Shown piece by piece: positions 1 to 11,200 of a DNA stretch of 64,000 nucleotides. The translations under genes and the position numbers were made by a program. Under the pieces are notes generated by a model. That model ran no database searches and was not told the DNA's origin. It saw nothing but the letters and a program-made list of their open reading frames with translations. The stretch is taken from positions 60,061 through 124,060 of the forward strand of contig VWND01000043.1 in NCBI GenBank assembly GCA_009599575.1, read 5' to 3'. The stretch's first letter is position 1; the number at the start of each line of letters is the position of its first letter. The stretch comes from Blumeriella jaapii. Taxonomy: Eukaryota; Ascomycota; Leotiomycetes; Helotiales; Drepanopezizaceae.

Positions 1-950
1 GTTTTGCCGGCGCACCGGTAATATTTATACCGAAAAAAAACGGGAGTTTACGATTATACGTCGATTATAAAAATCTAAACGCAATTACGGTTAAAAATCG
101 AATTTTCCTATTTTTTATTAGCGAAACTTTGGATCGTTTGAAAAAAGCTAAAATATTTACTAAGCTAAATCTTATTTGGGCGTACCACCGCTTTCGAATA
201 AAAAAGAAAAATAAATGAAAAACTGCGTTTCGCATTCGTTACGGATATTTCGAATATTACGTATTATTTTTCGGTTTTTCGAACGCATCAGCAATTTTCC
301 AAGCATATATTAATTAAATTTTAATCGGTTTAGTAAATATTACGTATATAATTTACTTCGACGATATTTTAATATTTTTCGAAAACCTCGACGATTATAT
401 AAACGCGATAAAAAAAGTTTTCGAAAAACTTCGTATTAACAAATTTTACGGAAATCTGAAAAAATATATTTTCGATACGAATACGGTTGAGTTTTTAAGC
501 TTCGTCGTTATTTCTACGGGAATTAAAATAGACCCAGGAAAAATAAATAATATTCGAAAATGGCCCTTTTTTATTACGTAGCGAAATATTTAAATGTTTT
601 GGGTTTTATTAATTTTTACAAACGTTTTATTAAAAACTACGCTAAGCTTTGCCGATTTATTACAGATTTTTTAAAAGAAATGCAACGAAGAAAAATATCG
701 GGCCTTTTTCGTTTTTTATTCGAAGCGAAGTTCGCTTTTTTATTTTCAAAAGAAAAGTTTTGCTAAATATCGATTTTACGCTATTTCGATTTTCGATTAA
801 AAATTCAAATCGAAACAAACGCTTCGAAATTTGCTATAAGCGAAATATTATTTTAATTATTCGAAGAAAATGCAAAGGCACGTTGGTATTTTATCGTATA
901 TTATTCGAAAAAGCTTTTTTTTATAAAACAAAAATACGAAGTTTACGACG
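1..950 (+). pseudogene. pol: M3 pol: reverse transcriptase and start of RNase H
   Basis: This degraded Ty3/Gypsy reverse transcriptase would copy the element's RNA into cDNA inside virus-like particles. The frame reads the fingers region ([15 protein letters not shown]), then [14 protein letters not shown], where the usual catalytic LD has become LN. Next come an FGFSNA-like motif (for FGLxNAP) and an intact IYFDDILIF box at about 351-377, so both YxDD aspartates survive. The connection segment (FLSFVVISTGIKIDPGKI) follows and runs into RNase H up to the CTGAA target site at 951-955. Stops such as the one after KKKNK at about 216 fit TGG to TGA or CAG to TAG changes. It is a pseudogene as it stands. 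Confidence 0.88.
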
Positions 951-955
951 CTGAA
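951..955. repeat. Target-site duplication CTGAA, left side of M1-a
   Basis: CTGAA precedes the left LTR at 956 and is repeated at 7437-7441 directly after the right LTR, as expected for a 5-bp staggered integration. Confidence 0.9.
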
Positions 956-1253
956 TGTGACGATTTAATTAGTCGAAGGGCTGGGAGATCAGTCAACTGG
1001 TCGCCTTGTTCATATGGTATAAGAAAACGAGCCTTTGGTTTTGTAACAAAAATATTCATTTAAAATTAACAATTGCAAAAGGCAGAAGTTGCTAAAAGGA
1101 AAAAGCTTTATATATATGAATAGTTTCCACAGTTGATAGGAAAACCCATTAGGAAACCAGAAAGCTTGCAGCTATACGTAGCTATTGGAAAGCTTGCAGT
1201 TATACGTAGTTGCTGGGGTAACACGAAAGGTAGTAATAAAATAAATCGTTATA
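956..1253 (-). repeat. M1-a 3' LTR
   Basis: It starts TGTGACGA and ends TCGTTATA, the RIP-altered form of TCGTCACA. It carries two tandem copies of a block containing the GCAGCTATACGTAGC hairpin, where M1-b to M1-e have only one. The TATATA-rich segment near 1110-1120 is the likely promoter when read on the minus strand. Confidence 0.9.
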
Positions 1254-1289
1254 TTATTTCTCCGTCCGAAAAAAGCGTGCTTTTAAGCT

Positions 1290-2880
1290 TTTATTTATTG
1301 GTACGTTATTATCCAAATAATCGTACGAATTTAAACTTTCGGAATACGCTTTTAGCCAGTTTATAAGTTTTGCAGAAGAACCGGAGAGCTTTTTATGCGT
1401 TAAATGAAAGTCGCGCATTTTCAGGGGAATATATATAAAATTAAACGCGGGGTACCACGTAAGATTTTTATTTAAGCTTATTTAAGAAGTTTTGTATTAA
1501 AAGGTTTTTCGCTGTATTCGATAAGCGATTAATTTTTCGATTTCGTATTCAAGCTTATCAGTTATATTAATAGATTTAGGAATTGGATTAATCTGATCTG
1601 AAAGCGCGTCGTCAGCTGTTTTACGCAATCGATTAGCGTGGAAAACTGAATGTACGTTTATAATATTAGGGAAGTTTAATTTAAAAGCGTTGTCGAAAAT
1701 TTTGGCTACAATTTTAAAAAGGCCGTTTGTAGAATTGTCGAGCTTGCGGAAAGGCCGGAAGGTCGGAAATGGACGCATATCGAGCCAAACGTAGTCGCTA
1801 ACGTTAAAATCGATCGCGCGGCGAGATTTATTTGCGTTTTTTTTTATTTTGTCGTAGGTTTATTAAAAATGCGATTTGGCGAAGTTTCAGGCGTCGTAAT
1901 GGCGGCGAGCGTACGCACGAGCTTCGTTTGCGTTTAGCTTATATAAAAGGTTAGGGGAAGGGAAAATGTCGAGTTTTCAATTTTAATTAATATAGGAAGT
2001 GTAATCGTATATAATTTTAAAAAGTGAAAAGTCATTTAGATTTTCGTAAAAAAATATTATTTGAGCGAAATTTATTATTAAAAAAAATTCGCTTTAATCG
2101 TTTTAATAAAAGTTTACGAAAGGTCGAAAGCGTTTTTGCAGATATTAATTGTAAATTTCGGTCTGACCGTCGGTTTTAAAATAAGCGGTTATCGAAAGCT
2201 TTAGTTGCGTATCGAAAATTTTGTTTAATTCAGACCAAAAGATAAATTAATACTAAAAGTTACGATCGCTAATAATACTTTTTGAAAGGCCAAAATACTT
2301 GTATATATGAAATATATACAATTTAGCGAGACTTCGAACGTCGATATTTTTATAGCAAAAGATTAAAATAGTTTGTTTGGAAAAGCGATTTATTATTACG
2401 AATACGTTATCGTAATCGTATTTGTTTTTGTTAAAATTGCAAAAGTTTATTATAACGTGCTTTTAAAAATGGTTAGGAACAGGAAAAGGCTGAAAAAGGC
2501 CGGGGCGCTTATTTCTTGAAATAGAACTTTTTCGATAAGCGTAGCAATTGCGATAGTATTATTTTACGAAAGCTATTATATTTCGTTAATAATATTAGTC
2601 CGAAAATAATTGCGTAGTTTTGCGAGCGCTAGAATAAGCGGTGGAAATTTGGTCGTATATTTTTCGTATAAAGGTTAAACGAAAATGATCGACGTTTAGG
2701 ATTATCAGGCGACCGTAATATAATAACAAGTCGTGTTTAAATATATACGAAGTATTATTAGCGTCGTTTTCTTTCGTAGCGTTTTATATAGCTTTTTTTC
2801 GGAAGGCTATCAGATTGTTAGCTGTGCGATTAGCGTGGAGAATTTAATCAACGATACGAAATGCGGAAAAAAGATTAGCT
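1290..2880 (-). pseudogene. pol: M1-a integrase with C-terminal chromodomain
   Basis: This is the degraded integrase end of pol, which inserts cDNA into the chromosome. The second catalytic region appears near 2255-2285 as SIISDR followed by NF instead of GP. The C-terminal part has GPFKI-like LFKIVAKIF, then VHSVFHANRLRKTADDAL, then YEIEKLIAYRIQRKTF at about 1500-1560, which begins a chromodomain. Its remainder (YDYL, FFRTE) runs to about 1290. Chromodomains bind modified histones, and in chromoviruses they direct insertion to heterochromatin. A purine tract (GGACGGAGAAATAA) next to the LTR at 1254 is the polypurine tract. Confidence 0.85.
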
Positions 2881-2939
2881 ATTTCAACGATAAAAACAGC
2901 TGTTTCGGAGGCCGTGAAAAATCGAAGTTTTTTAATTAA

Positions 2940-4560
2940 AAGGCGGTAATTAATTTAATCGGCTCGGAAAAGAGTTTGCAGGCGCTAAGTGCGTTTAAAA
3001 AAGTTTTGGCGGTCGAATTCGCTTGTACGACGTGTTAGTACGTTAGCCAAAGGATTGTGTTTATTTGATTTGTACGTAATAAAAAAGTTGTAGTCGGCGA
3101 AAAGCTCGGCCCAGCGTATTTGTCGAGCGTTTAAAAGTTTAAAGATTATAAAATACTTTAAAGCTTTGTAATTAATAATAATTTTAATTTAATAAACTAA
3201 GCTAGCTAGTTTAATACGAAAATTACTTAGAAATTTTACGATTGCGAGTATTTTTTTATTATATACGACGTAGTTTAGTTTTGCGAAAGCTATGGTTTTG
3301 CTAAAATAAGCGATTGGGAGCCAGTCGTTATTATAAAATTGCGAAAGCATAAAAGCTATTACGCCGTCGGAAACGTTAATTTTTAATATATAAAAAAGGT
3401 TTTGCTTATAATATTATAAAACTGGTGCAATAGTAAAGGCTAGTATAAAAAGGTCGAAATTCTCCTGACATTTAGAAATGAAATTGTAAAAAACGTTAGT
3501 TTTGATTAAATAAATCAGAAGCTTTGCAATTATATCGTAGTTTCGAATAAAACGTCGATAAAAATTACAAAAACCAAAAAAGCTTTGTATATTTTTTACA
3601 GTAGTAGAAGGCTTCCAGTAGGCGACTACGGAAACCTTTTTTAAATTTATTTTTAAATTTTTAATAAAAATAATAAAGCTTAGGTAACGGGTCCGAATAA
3701 CGTTAAATTCAAATTTCCGAATATCGGCCTGTAATCCAGCGTCAGCGAGTTTTTGGAGCATTTTACGAACGTATATGGCGTGTTTTAAAAGGTCGGACGA
3801 ATAAATAAAAATATTATCTAAGTATACAATGCAAAAATCGTTTAAATAATCGAAAAAAACGTCGTTTATATAGCGTTGATAAATTGCGAATCTATTAGTA
3901 AAGTTAAAAAATAGCATTTTATATTTATAAGCGTCGTAACGCGTACGAAACGTCGTTAGTTTTTTATTAGCGGGGTTTATTCGAATTTTATGAAAAGCTT
4001 GACGAATATCGAATTTCGTAAAAATTCGTGCTTCCGAAAAACGAATAAGGGTTTTATCGATAAAAGAAAAGAAATAGCGATTTTTACGAATAATATTATT
4101 AAAAGTTCGATAATCGATACAAAAACGTAATAAACCGTCGGGTTTTTTAGCGAAAAGTATTAGAGCAGCGAAAAAAGCGGTGAAAGGTTCGATAAAGCTT
4201 TTGTTAAAATTATTTTACAAATAGGTTTTAATAATTTCGAGCTTTAGAATCGATATTTTATATAAAAAAGTATATTTCAGTTTTTTCTTATTTATAATAA
4301 GCTCGATTTTATAGTCGTAGGGCCGGTAAAAGGCTAATTCGTTACTGGCGGCCTTAGAAAACACGTGTTCGAGGTTTTTGTATTCCGGGAGAAAAAATTC
4401 GAAAAAAAGTTTATTTAAAATTAGCTTTGCTAAACTGGTTGAAAAAGTCGAAATCGATATTTCGTTCGTTTTGAAACGTTCGAAAAAATTATAAAATTGG
4501 GTTTTAAGAAAAGTGTTATACGTAAGATCGTTTAGTATTTTATCGATTTTGTATAAAAAG
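2940..4560 (-). pseudogene. pol: M1-a reverse transcriptase and RNase H
   Basis: Minus-strand RT/RNase H of M1. The best frame, at 3414-3917, shows FxNRFAIYQRYINDVF, then VYLDNIFIYSSD at about 3800-3830. The YLDN box has the second catalytic aspartate of YLDD changed to asparagine (codon 3813-3815), a G-to-A change. The tail reads FFGFCNFYRRFIRNY, the standard RT thumb motif. RNase H continues down to about 2950 with a TDASDG-like start that is also mutated. The fingers (LLRFCIDYRTFNN-like) lie at about 4040-4140. It cannot encode an active enzyme. Confidence 0.88.
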
Positions 4561-4890
4561 GTTGAAAATATTTTAATTGCTTTTTTTTTTGAAAATTAGC
4601 TTAAAAGCGTATGCAATAATTTGGCAGATGGAAATTGGATAAGCAGTAGATTAAAAGATTCGTTTTCGAATTGGTCGTTTAAAAGATTCAAAAAATAGCT
4701 TATTTGAACTGTCGATTATATTAAACTGAAAGGCTATCGCGGCGAAGGTTTTTCTTCGGTTTTTAATATAATTGTTTTTCGTAGAACGAAAAAGCTGTTC
4801 TGACGAAAAGAAAAGAAAAAAAAAAAAAAAAGAAATAATAGAAAAGGAATCGTTAGCTTAGAAAGGTGGTGTAATTTTTTATATTATTTT

Positions 4891-4923
4891 ATTGGCGTCG
4901 CTATCGAAATTAATATCGCGAAT
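4891..4923. repeat. 33-bp coding palindrome in M1-a protease-RT linker
   Basis: One of ten copies in the window of a 33-bp near-palindrome with 13-bp arms (ATTCGCGGTGCTA and its complement) around a 7-bp centre. Here the coding strand reads IRDINFDSDAN (11 codons). It lies in the low-complexity linker between protease and RT. Confidence 0.75.
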
Positions 4924-5299
4924 AAAATTCGATTTTTTCGCGCTTCGTATAGCGTCGTAAATTTGCTATAATTAATTAAGGTTTTTGTTACGTTTTACAG
5001 CGTTGTTTTGGTGGCGAGATTAAATTTTTCGGAAATGCAAATAAAAAATTTTAATATAACGAGCGTAAAAAACTGTGGGAAGGTAAGATTTCGGCTAATA
5101 AAATTTGCGTTTATTATAGTTTAATAAAATTTAATATTCGGCCAACCAAGTTTTTTTTAGAATTATATTATGATTTCCGAGATTAATAATTAAAAAAAAA
5201 GTAAACAATTGTATTCGGTTATTAATAATAAAATTAAAAAGCGTAAAATATGTAATTAAATAGCCGCGAGCTTTATTATACTTTTTTATAGAAAAAAAA

Positions 5300-5520
5300 G
5301 CCGAGAAAAATTAAATTAAAAGTTTTAAAAAAAAAAAAAAAAATTTAATTAACGCCGAATCGATTAACGCGTAATCGTTCGCTTTAAAATCGGCGAACGC
5401 TTTTATTTTGTACGAAAAGCTATTTTTGATAAATATAACGGGAATTATTAATAAATCGCTATTAAAAAGTTTTCGAACGTTAAAATAACGCATATCGCGC
5501 AACACGCTTAAAAAAAGGCT
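5300..5520 (-). pseudogene. M1-a retropepsin-like protease
   Basis: A short minus-strand frame reads MRYFNVRKLFNSDLL, then ADFKANDYALIDSAL. This matches the aspartic protease of Ty3/Gypsy elements, in which ADSGANGYAFID is typical. The catalytic DSG has become DFK through C-to-T and G-to-A changes. In virus-like particles the protease would cut Gag-Pol. All four complete M1 copies carry the same DFK change. Confidence 0.72.
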
Positions 5521-5649
5521 TTGCTTAGGCCTGGGCGTTTTTTCGATTGGCGGGAAAGCTTTTAATTTTTTCGTATATGTTTTAAAAGTCGTTTGGAAAA
5601 GGGTTTTCGTTTTTATTATTATTATTAAAAAGCGAATTTTCGGCCGGTT

Positions 5650-6680
5650 CGATTTCGTTTACATTTATTAGCCTGGAAAGGCTTTTGAATAAAACCGAGG
5701 GTCGGCTCGTAAAAGGTCGTGCAGATTGGCTTTTTTAAACTTTTTGATATGAAATAGAAAACGAGCGTTGTCGTTGGTCCGATCGAAAAGGAAAAACGCC
5801 AAAAGGGGCGTTTTGGCGTGGAAGAAAAGGAAAAACAGCAAAGGGCTGAAAAAAAGCTTATGGAATATTTGAACGATTTTCGTACGTACGATTTGATTCG
5901 TAATACGCTTTGGTTAAGAATCTATTATTTTAATGGGTGGTAGATTTGAAAAAGCGACTCGCGTATAGAATTCGTTTAGCCAATTGATTTTGTTTTTTTT
6001 GTTAGACGGCGGTAAGCTAATTTTTAAAAGTCGTTGTACGCGCCTATTTTAAATATAGCTTTTTTCGTAAACGCTTTAGTATTTTATCGCGGAAAGCGTT
6101 CCGAAGCTGTTTGTCAGTTCGTATTTGGGCGTTCGCTGCGAAAATAGAAAATCGTAAATAAAATCGCTAAAAGTCGTCGTGCGTATTTATTATAAACATT
6201 TTGAATTCGTTTTCGGCTTTTTAAACGTCGGAAAAATCGGCCAGGAAATCGGCGATTTTTTTTATTAATTTTTCGGAAAATGTAAAATCGGAGCGGTTTA
6301 AAATACGCGAAGTCAGGAACTTTTTTGCTACGCTTTCGGTCTGATCGAATATATAATTTTTGCGGAATCGATCGCTAGCGAAATAATCGTAATAAAATTC
6401 GAAATTGTCGAAAACTTTAGTTTTTTAATAGCGTGCTTTGTAATTTTTATTATTATTTAGCTTAAATTTAAAATTCGAAACGCGTTTTATACGAGCTAGT
6501 CGAAAGTTAGCAAATAAATAGAAATCATAGCGTTTAAAAAAAGCGCGCTAAGGTTTTGGCCGTTATAAAAAGATTTAAAAAAAATTCGCGAAAAGCGTAA
6601 AAATTAATTTGCAGCGTTTGTTAATTGAAATAAAACGTTGCGAAAAAAAGGAAAAGCAGCAAATTCGCGATTAACAAAAG
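5650..6680 (-). pseudogene. gag: M1-a gag
   Basis: Minus-strand capsid region by comparison with the better-read copy in M1-c. The conserved stretch contains FDNFEFYYDYFASDRFR, followed by IFDQTESVAKKFL (about 6240-6420 here). It would form the virus-like particle. I do not see a zinc knuckle of the form CX2CX4HX4C. Frameshifts and stops break it throughout, so the exact ends are uncertain. Confidence 0.6.
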
Positions 6681-7138
6681 CACGTTCGATAAATTTTACT
6701 AAACGTTTTTGATTAAAAGGTTTGTCGCAGTCGTATAGTTTTTAGAAATTGTCGTTTACGCTTTTGCGCTTTTTTCAGTTGATTTTGCAAAAGTTTTAAT
6801 TAAACGCTTTTAGCGCTAGGTTGCAAAAAAATAGCAGGCGAAATGGTTAGCGCTCTACTTTTTCTTTTGTTTTTTTTTCTTCGGGAGAAGGACTGTTTTT
6901 TAGAAAAAAAAGCTTTTGGAGGAGGCTGCTTTTTCGCTGATTGAAAAGGGGATTATAATATAGTGGCAGAAGCCGAAAAGCTTTGCTAAAAGGGGGATCG
7001 TTGAACAAAAGCCATTTTTTGCGAAATGCGGAAATAAGCTTTTTTACGACCGGTCGATTATTTTAGTGTAACCCGTGAGAAATTCGAAAAAAGAAATAAT
7101 TTACGCCGTCGCCAGCGTAAAAAAAGAATTGTTAATAA
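6681..7138 (-). other. M1-a 5' leader and primer-binding region
   Basis: Noncoding leader between the 5' LTR and gag. The primer-binding site should be the bases directly left of 7139, read on the minus strand as TTATTAACAATTC; I cannot match it to a given tRNA. About 20 bp further in is a short palindrome (TTACGC...GCGTAA, about 7101-7120) that is kept in the other M1 copies. Confidence 0.5.
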
Positions 7139-7436
7139 TATAACGATTTAATCAGTCGAAGGGTTAGAAGATCAATTAATTAATCGCTTTGTTTATATAA
7201 TATAAAAAAACGAGCTTTTGATTTTGTAACAAAGATATTTATTTAGAATCAACAATTGCAAAAGGCAGAAGTTGCTAAAAGGAAAGAGTTTTATATATAT
7301 GAATAATCTTTACAGTTGATGGGAAGATCCATCAGAAGACCAGGGAGCTTACAGCTATACGTAGCTGCTGGGGAGCTTGCAGCTATACGTAGTTGCTGGG
7401 GTGACACGAGAGGTGGCAACAGAGTGAATCGTCACA
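7139..7436 (-). repeat. M1-a 5' LTR
   Basis: 298 bp, starting TATAACGA (altered TGTGACGA) and ending ATCGTCACA. It has the same internal hairpin-block duplication as its partner at 956-1253. The end read first on the minus strand is almost free of RIP changes. Confidence 0.92.
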
Positions 7437-7441
7437 CTGAA
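7437..7441. repeat. Target-site duplication CTGAA, right side of M1-a
   Basis: It matches 951-955. M3 RNase H resumes immediately after it. Confidence 0.9.
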
Positions 7442-7680
7442 TTAATAATTATAATTTACGCTTTTAAATAATAAAGCTAATATTTACGAAGCGTTTCCGA
7501 CGTTATTATTATACGTATAAATTATTATAATCTGAAATACTTTTTTACGAAAAAACGTTTAAACGGACGCTAAGCGAAATAGGCCGACGAGCTAGCTAAA
7601 TACGATTTTGCAATCGAATATAAAATAAAAGTTTTTAACCCGGCGGATGGTTTTTTCCGCCGGCCAGATTTAAAAAAAAA
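7442..7680 (+). pseudogene. pol: M3 RNase H, second part
   Basis: Continuation of M3 after M1-a. The frame gives IIYAFK, then FFTKKRLNGR, ADELAKYDFAIEYKI and NPADGFFRRPDL. These correspond to the end of RNase H in Ty3/Gypsy elements, where the tether motif is NPADGLSRRPD. RNase H removes the RNA strand during cDNA synthesis. The order and frame agree with the piece at 1-950, so this was one gene before M1-a inserted. Confidence 0.87.
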
Positions 7681-7689
7681 TTTAAAAAA

Positions 7690-9470
7690 AAATAACGAGC
7701 AGCTGTTTATATTATATCGTAAACTAAAATTAGCTTATTTAAAAAATTTTAAAATGTTTTCCGCAATAAAAACACGCTTAAAATCGAAGCATAAATTATT
7801 TTGCGCCGATAAATATTCGAAGCTTTTATTAACGGAATTAAAAAATAAAAAGCAAGCGGAAAAAAGCCAAATAAAAAGCTTTTTCGCCGAATTGTTTTTT
7901 GCTAATATTATTAATTGCAAATAATATATATTACGAAGCGTAGCCGCTGTATTATTATAATCCGAAACGGCTAATAACGAATTAGCAAAACCGATTTATA
8001 AAATTATTTTTAAATTGCAAAAATCTGATTTTTTTATATTATAAAAAAACGTATAAATCGGTTTTGCAAAATAATCGAGCCGGATTCGAAAAATATTAAC
8101 GTATAAATTAAAATAAATTATTACGTTATAAAAAACGTACGTATATTCCGAATAAAAGCGCTATTAAAAGCGAAATATTAAAAATTAATTACGACGATTC
8201 GACCGCCGGTTATTAAAATTTTCGGCGAACGCTAAAACTGGTCGAAAAAAAGTATTTTTGGCCTGAATTACAAAGCGACGTAAAGCGTTACGTTAATACG
8301 TATAAAAAGTGCCAGAAAGGCAAGCTTAGAAAACACCGATTTTATAGCGAGTTAGCTTTTTTTTCGACTTTTACGAAATTTTAAAAAAAAATAATTATAA
8401 ATTTTATTACGGATTTACTTTATAGCAAAAAACGAAATTATATTTACGATTCGATATTCGTTATAATAAACCGATATACGAAGCTATCGAAAATATATAT
8501 CGATATAAAAAACGATTTTAATTTTAAATTTGGCTAAGATATTTATATAATACGTTTACAAAGATTTTGGCTGTTTTAAAAAGATTATTATAAATAAAAG
8601 GTTAGTTTTTATTAATAAATTCTGGTTTTTAATAATATTTTATTTATAAATACGACGTCGATTAAATACCGTTTTTCATTTTTAAACCGATAGCTAAACG
8701 AAACGTTAAAATTAAATTTTAAAATTTTATTTTCGCACGTATTGCGATTATCGATAAAACGATTAAGCTACGAAGCTTGCTTTAGCCGAGTTTACGTATA
8801 ATAATTCGATATACGCTTTTACGGATTTTACTTTTTTTCGTATATTATATAGCTTTTATTCAGAATTTAACAGCAACGTCGAAAGCGACGTTGTAAAAAA
8901 AAAGGTATCGTTAGCGGAAAAACGAATTAAAATATTATAAAAAAAAAGAAAAGTATTTAATAAAAAGCTAAAAAAAGCCAACGCGAATTATAAAAGGTTT
9001 TACGACGTTAAATACAAAAAAACTAGATTTCAAATAAACGATAAAGTATTATTATCGATTAAAAACCTTCGATAGCTGCGACTTTTTCGAAAGTTTTTAA
9101 ATAAATATTTAAAACTTTTTAAAATCAAGCGAATTATATACGAGTACGGCCAAGCTTATTAATTCGAGTTTTCTTTTTAATATCGTATTTACGATACTTT
9201 TCACGTTTTTTTACTAAAACTTTGGCAGGGTCGAAACGATACCGAGCCGAAAAATAATATAATAAAATTTTAAAAATCCGAAAAATACAAAATTAAATTA
9301 ATACAAGCTTATAAAAATATAAAAAAAAGCCGATATTATTTGGTACGATAAAAAAGTTATTTATTAAGCGAAGATTCGTAAAAGCTAGAAAACTATTTTA
9401 CGAACGTAAAAAAAATTGTAAAAAAATATTTAAAAAATACGATAAATAATAGCAACGGAGCAATAACGAA
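7690..9470 (+). pseudogene. pol: M3 integrase with chromodomain
   Basis: Degraded integrase. The zinc-binding region shows KKCQKGKLRKHRFY at about 8300-8345. The core begins IINFITDLLYSKKRN at about 8395, and an IxDR-type second motif reads as INRE at about 8600. LALAEFTYNNSIYAFT follows at about 8770-8830. The C-terminal domain reads YLKLFKIKRI and ends HVFLLKLWQG. A chromodomain lies at about 9270-9440, with SRYYLVR, then a stop where tryptophan is expected, KSYLLSEDS, and NYFTNVKKIV. The integrase-chromodomain pair makes M3 a chromovirus. Stops at conserved tryptophans fit TGG to TGA or TAA. Confidence 0.87.
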
Positions 9471-10382
9471 TACGCGTCGTAAAAGTAAAAAAAAAAAAAT
9501 AAAAACATTTAGAAAATTTTAAAACCGCCGTTAAATTAATTTATTTTTATTATTATTTTTTTTTTTATCGTTATTGCTATTTTTTTTAAATTTAAAAGCA
9601 GCGGCAGGCTAAAAAAAATTAATATTAAACGAATTCGCAAAATATTCGATTTATTTTAATTAAAACTTTTATAATAGCCGTAATCGAATTTTAAATTGCA
9701 ATTATAATATTTTCGTAAAAATTTAAAATTTAATTTAACTAATTAAAATAAATCCGAACGACGTTTTCGAAACGTCGGAAAATACGTTTTATATTAGCGT
9801 CGTTAAAAAAAAAGGCCGGCGCAGCCAAAACTTTTAAAATAATAGCAGCCGTCAAATCGGTAAAAACGGGCGCAGCAGCAGCGGCGGCAATCCGAGCCGC
9901 GGCGCGATTCGTACGATTTCCGATTATTATAAAAGCCGAAGCGTTATTTTTTTTTAAACGATTTATATAAGCGTCGTAAATAATAAAATCGATAAAAGTT
10001 TTAGCAAAAGCTTTAGCTTCGGTAGTAAAAAAAAAAAAAGCGGCAGCGGCTGTAGCAATATCGAAACGATTTATAAAATCGTTAAGGCCCGCGAAAAGGA
10101 TTTGCGCCTCGGTAGCGCGTACGGCAGAAATTTGTAGCTAATTAAAAGCGAATTCGAATAAAAATTTAAAAAATTTATAAAAAAGTATTAAATATGCGAA
10201 ATTTTACAACGGTTGCATTTTACGCTGGAAAATTCGAAAACGCAAAAAAGCAAAAAGGCCGCTGTAATGCTTTCGCGTAAAATCAAGCGGGCGTATCGAA
10301 AACAAATAAAAATCAAAAGCATTTTGAAAATTCGCGGCGAACGCGGCGAAAAGCAATTGATTAAAATAGAAAAAAACTAACG

Positions 10383-10418
<36 letters not shown>

Positions 10419-10674
10419 AAATAAAAAAATAGCGGCTATTTTAAAAAAAAAAAGCTTTTTTAAACGAAAATACGAACGCTACCGAAAACAAAAAAAACAA
10501 AATAGCAAAATAATTATAATTCACGATTAAAAGCGGAAAAAACAATTATAATTTACGACCGAAAGCGGAAAAAACCGCACGTTATTTCGAAAACGTAACG
10601 CACGTTATATACGAAAGCATACGTATAAAAAAATCAATCGCTTTTAAAAACCAAAAGTTTAAAAAAAAAGGTAA
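9471..10674 (+). other. M3 region between integrase and 3' LTR
   Basis: About 1.2 kb follow the chromodomain with no sense-strand motif I recognise. It holds a GC-rich, CpA-retaining patch at about 9810-9925 with GCA/GCG repeats. It also holds an antisense open frame (listed separately), an uninterrupted run of 35 A at about 10383-10417, and purine-rich low-complexity sequence that may include the polypurine tract near 10660-10675. It is longer than the usual gap between pol and 3' LTR in such elements. Confidence 0.5.
9733..10350 (-). pseudogene. Antisense open frame in M3, alanine-rich, unknown
   Basis: On the minus strand a frame runs from about 10210 to 9733 with one stop (TAG, likely from CAG, near 10145) and otherwise stays open for about 130 codons in RIP-degraded DNA. 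It reads AVRATEAQILFAGLNDFI, then an alanine-rich stretch (RAAARIAAAAAAPVF), then FRRFENVVRIY. Just upstream, in another frame, VKCNRCKISHI contains a CxxC pair, which could be the remnant of a fungal zinc-cluster type motif. I do not recognise the protein. It could be a captured gene, an antisense accessory frame of the retrotransposon, or a chance open frame in a GC-rich patch. Confidence 0.4.
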
Positions 10675-11086
10675 TATTAAAAATTAATATTACGTATATA
10701 AATCAAATAATCCGTCAAAACTTTTTGCTTTCTACCAATCCTCGAATAGCACTTTTTACGGATAGGCCGTAAAGGCCGAATAATATTATAAAAGTTGAAA
10801 ATAATATTTAAATAAAACATTTTATAAAAGTAATTGCTAAAAAACCAGTTATTAAGATTATATTAAAAAAAATAAAAAAAGGTCGGAATAAGGGCTGGAA
10901 AAGCATATTAAATAAGGTTCGCCTGGTTTCCTGGGAAATACTTTTTTCGAAAGCTCCACCCCTCCTTTTGTATTATACACGCCTTCTACTAAAAATATAA
11001 AAGATAGAAATCAGTCTGACTATCAACCCAACCTTATCTGAGCTCTATTGTCTGAACTAATATTTCCCTGCCTTTCAATCCTTACA
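10675..11086 (+). repeat. M3 probable 3' LTR
   Basis: The right end of M3 is fixed by the return of M2-c integrase sequence at 11087. The last bases are CAATCCTTACA. The final 170 bp are much less RIP-altered than their surroundings, as in other LTRs here. No second copy is in the window, so the left end (taken at a TATTAAAA step after a purine run) is only approximate. Confidence 0.5.
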
Positions 11087-11200
11087 AACGATTCCGACCA
11101 AAGCGATTATATTTCTAAAAAAAAAAACCTTCTAAAAAGGTTTGAAAACAGCCGAACGATAATTCCGCTGCTGAAATCACAGTTTAAATCGTGATTTTAT
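11087..11200 (+). pseudogene. pol: M2-c integrase C-terminal tail
   Basis: A short frame with NDSDQSDYISKKKN, equivalent to the SDSDDDFD...SDYTSKKKK tail of M2-a read on the minus strand near 26600-26650. It proves that the module downstream is part of M2 and not a separate insertion. The rest of the integrase lies beyond the M3 insertion. Confidence 0.75.

Larger units (their letters stand above)
956..7436 (-). mobile_element. M1-a: complete Ty3/Gypsy chromovirus inserted in M3
   Basis: This full-length, RIP-degraded element of 6481 bp has two 298-bp LTRs and a CTGAA duplication. It reads on the minus strand: 5' LTR at 7139-7436, then gag, protease, reverse transcriptase, RNase H, integrase, chromodomain and 3' LTR at 956-1253. 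The other complete M1 copies are 6407-6418 bp; the extra length is a roughly 30-bp duplication in both LTRs. The presence of that duplication in both LTRs means it predates the insertion. The host sequence on either side is M3 RNase H. Confidence 0.92.
1..11086 (+). mobile_element. M3: Ty3/Gypsy chromovirus, 5' end outside window, split by M1-a
   Basis: This plus-strand element enters the window inside its reverse transcriptase. It is interrupted at 956-7436 by M1-a and resumes at 7437. Removing M1-a and one copy of the CTGAA duplication restores the RNase H motif YDAEL across the junction, which proves the nesting. RNase H, integrase and chromodomain follow in order, then a 1.2-kb region with an antisense open frame, then a probable 3' LTR ending CTTACA at 11086. 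The right flank continues as the integrase tail of M2-c, so M3 itself sits inside M2-c. The frame has many stops of RIP type. Its left end is not visible. Confidence 0.85.
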
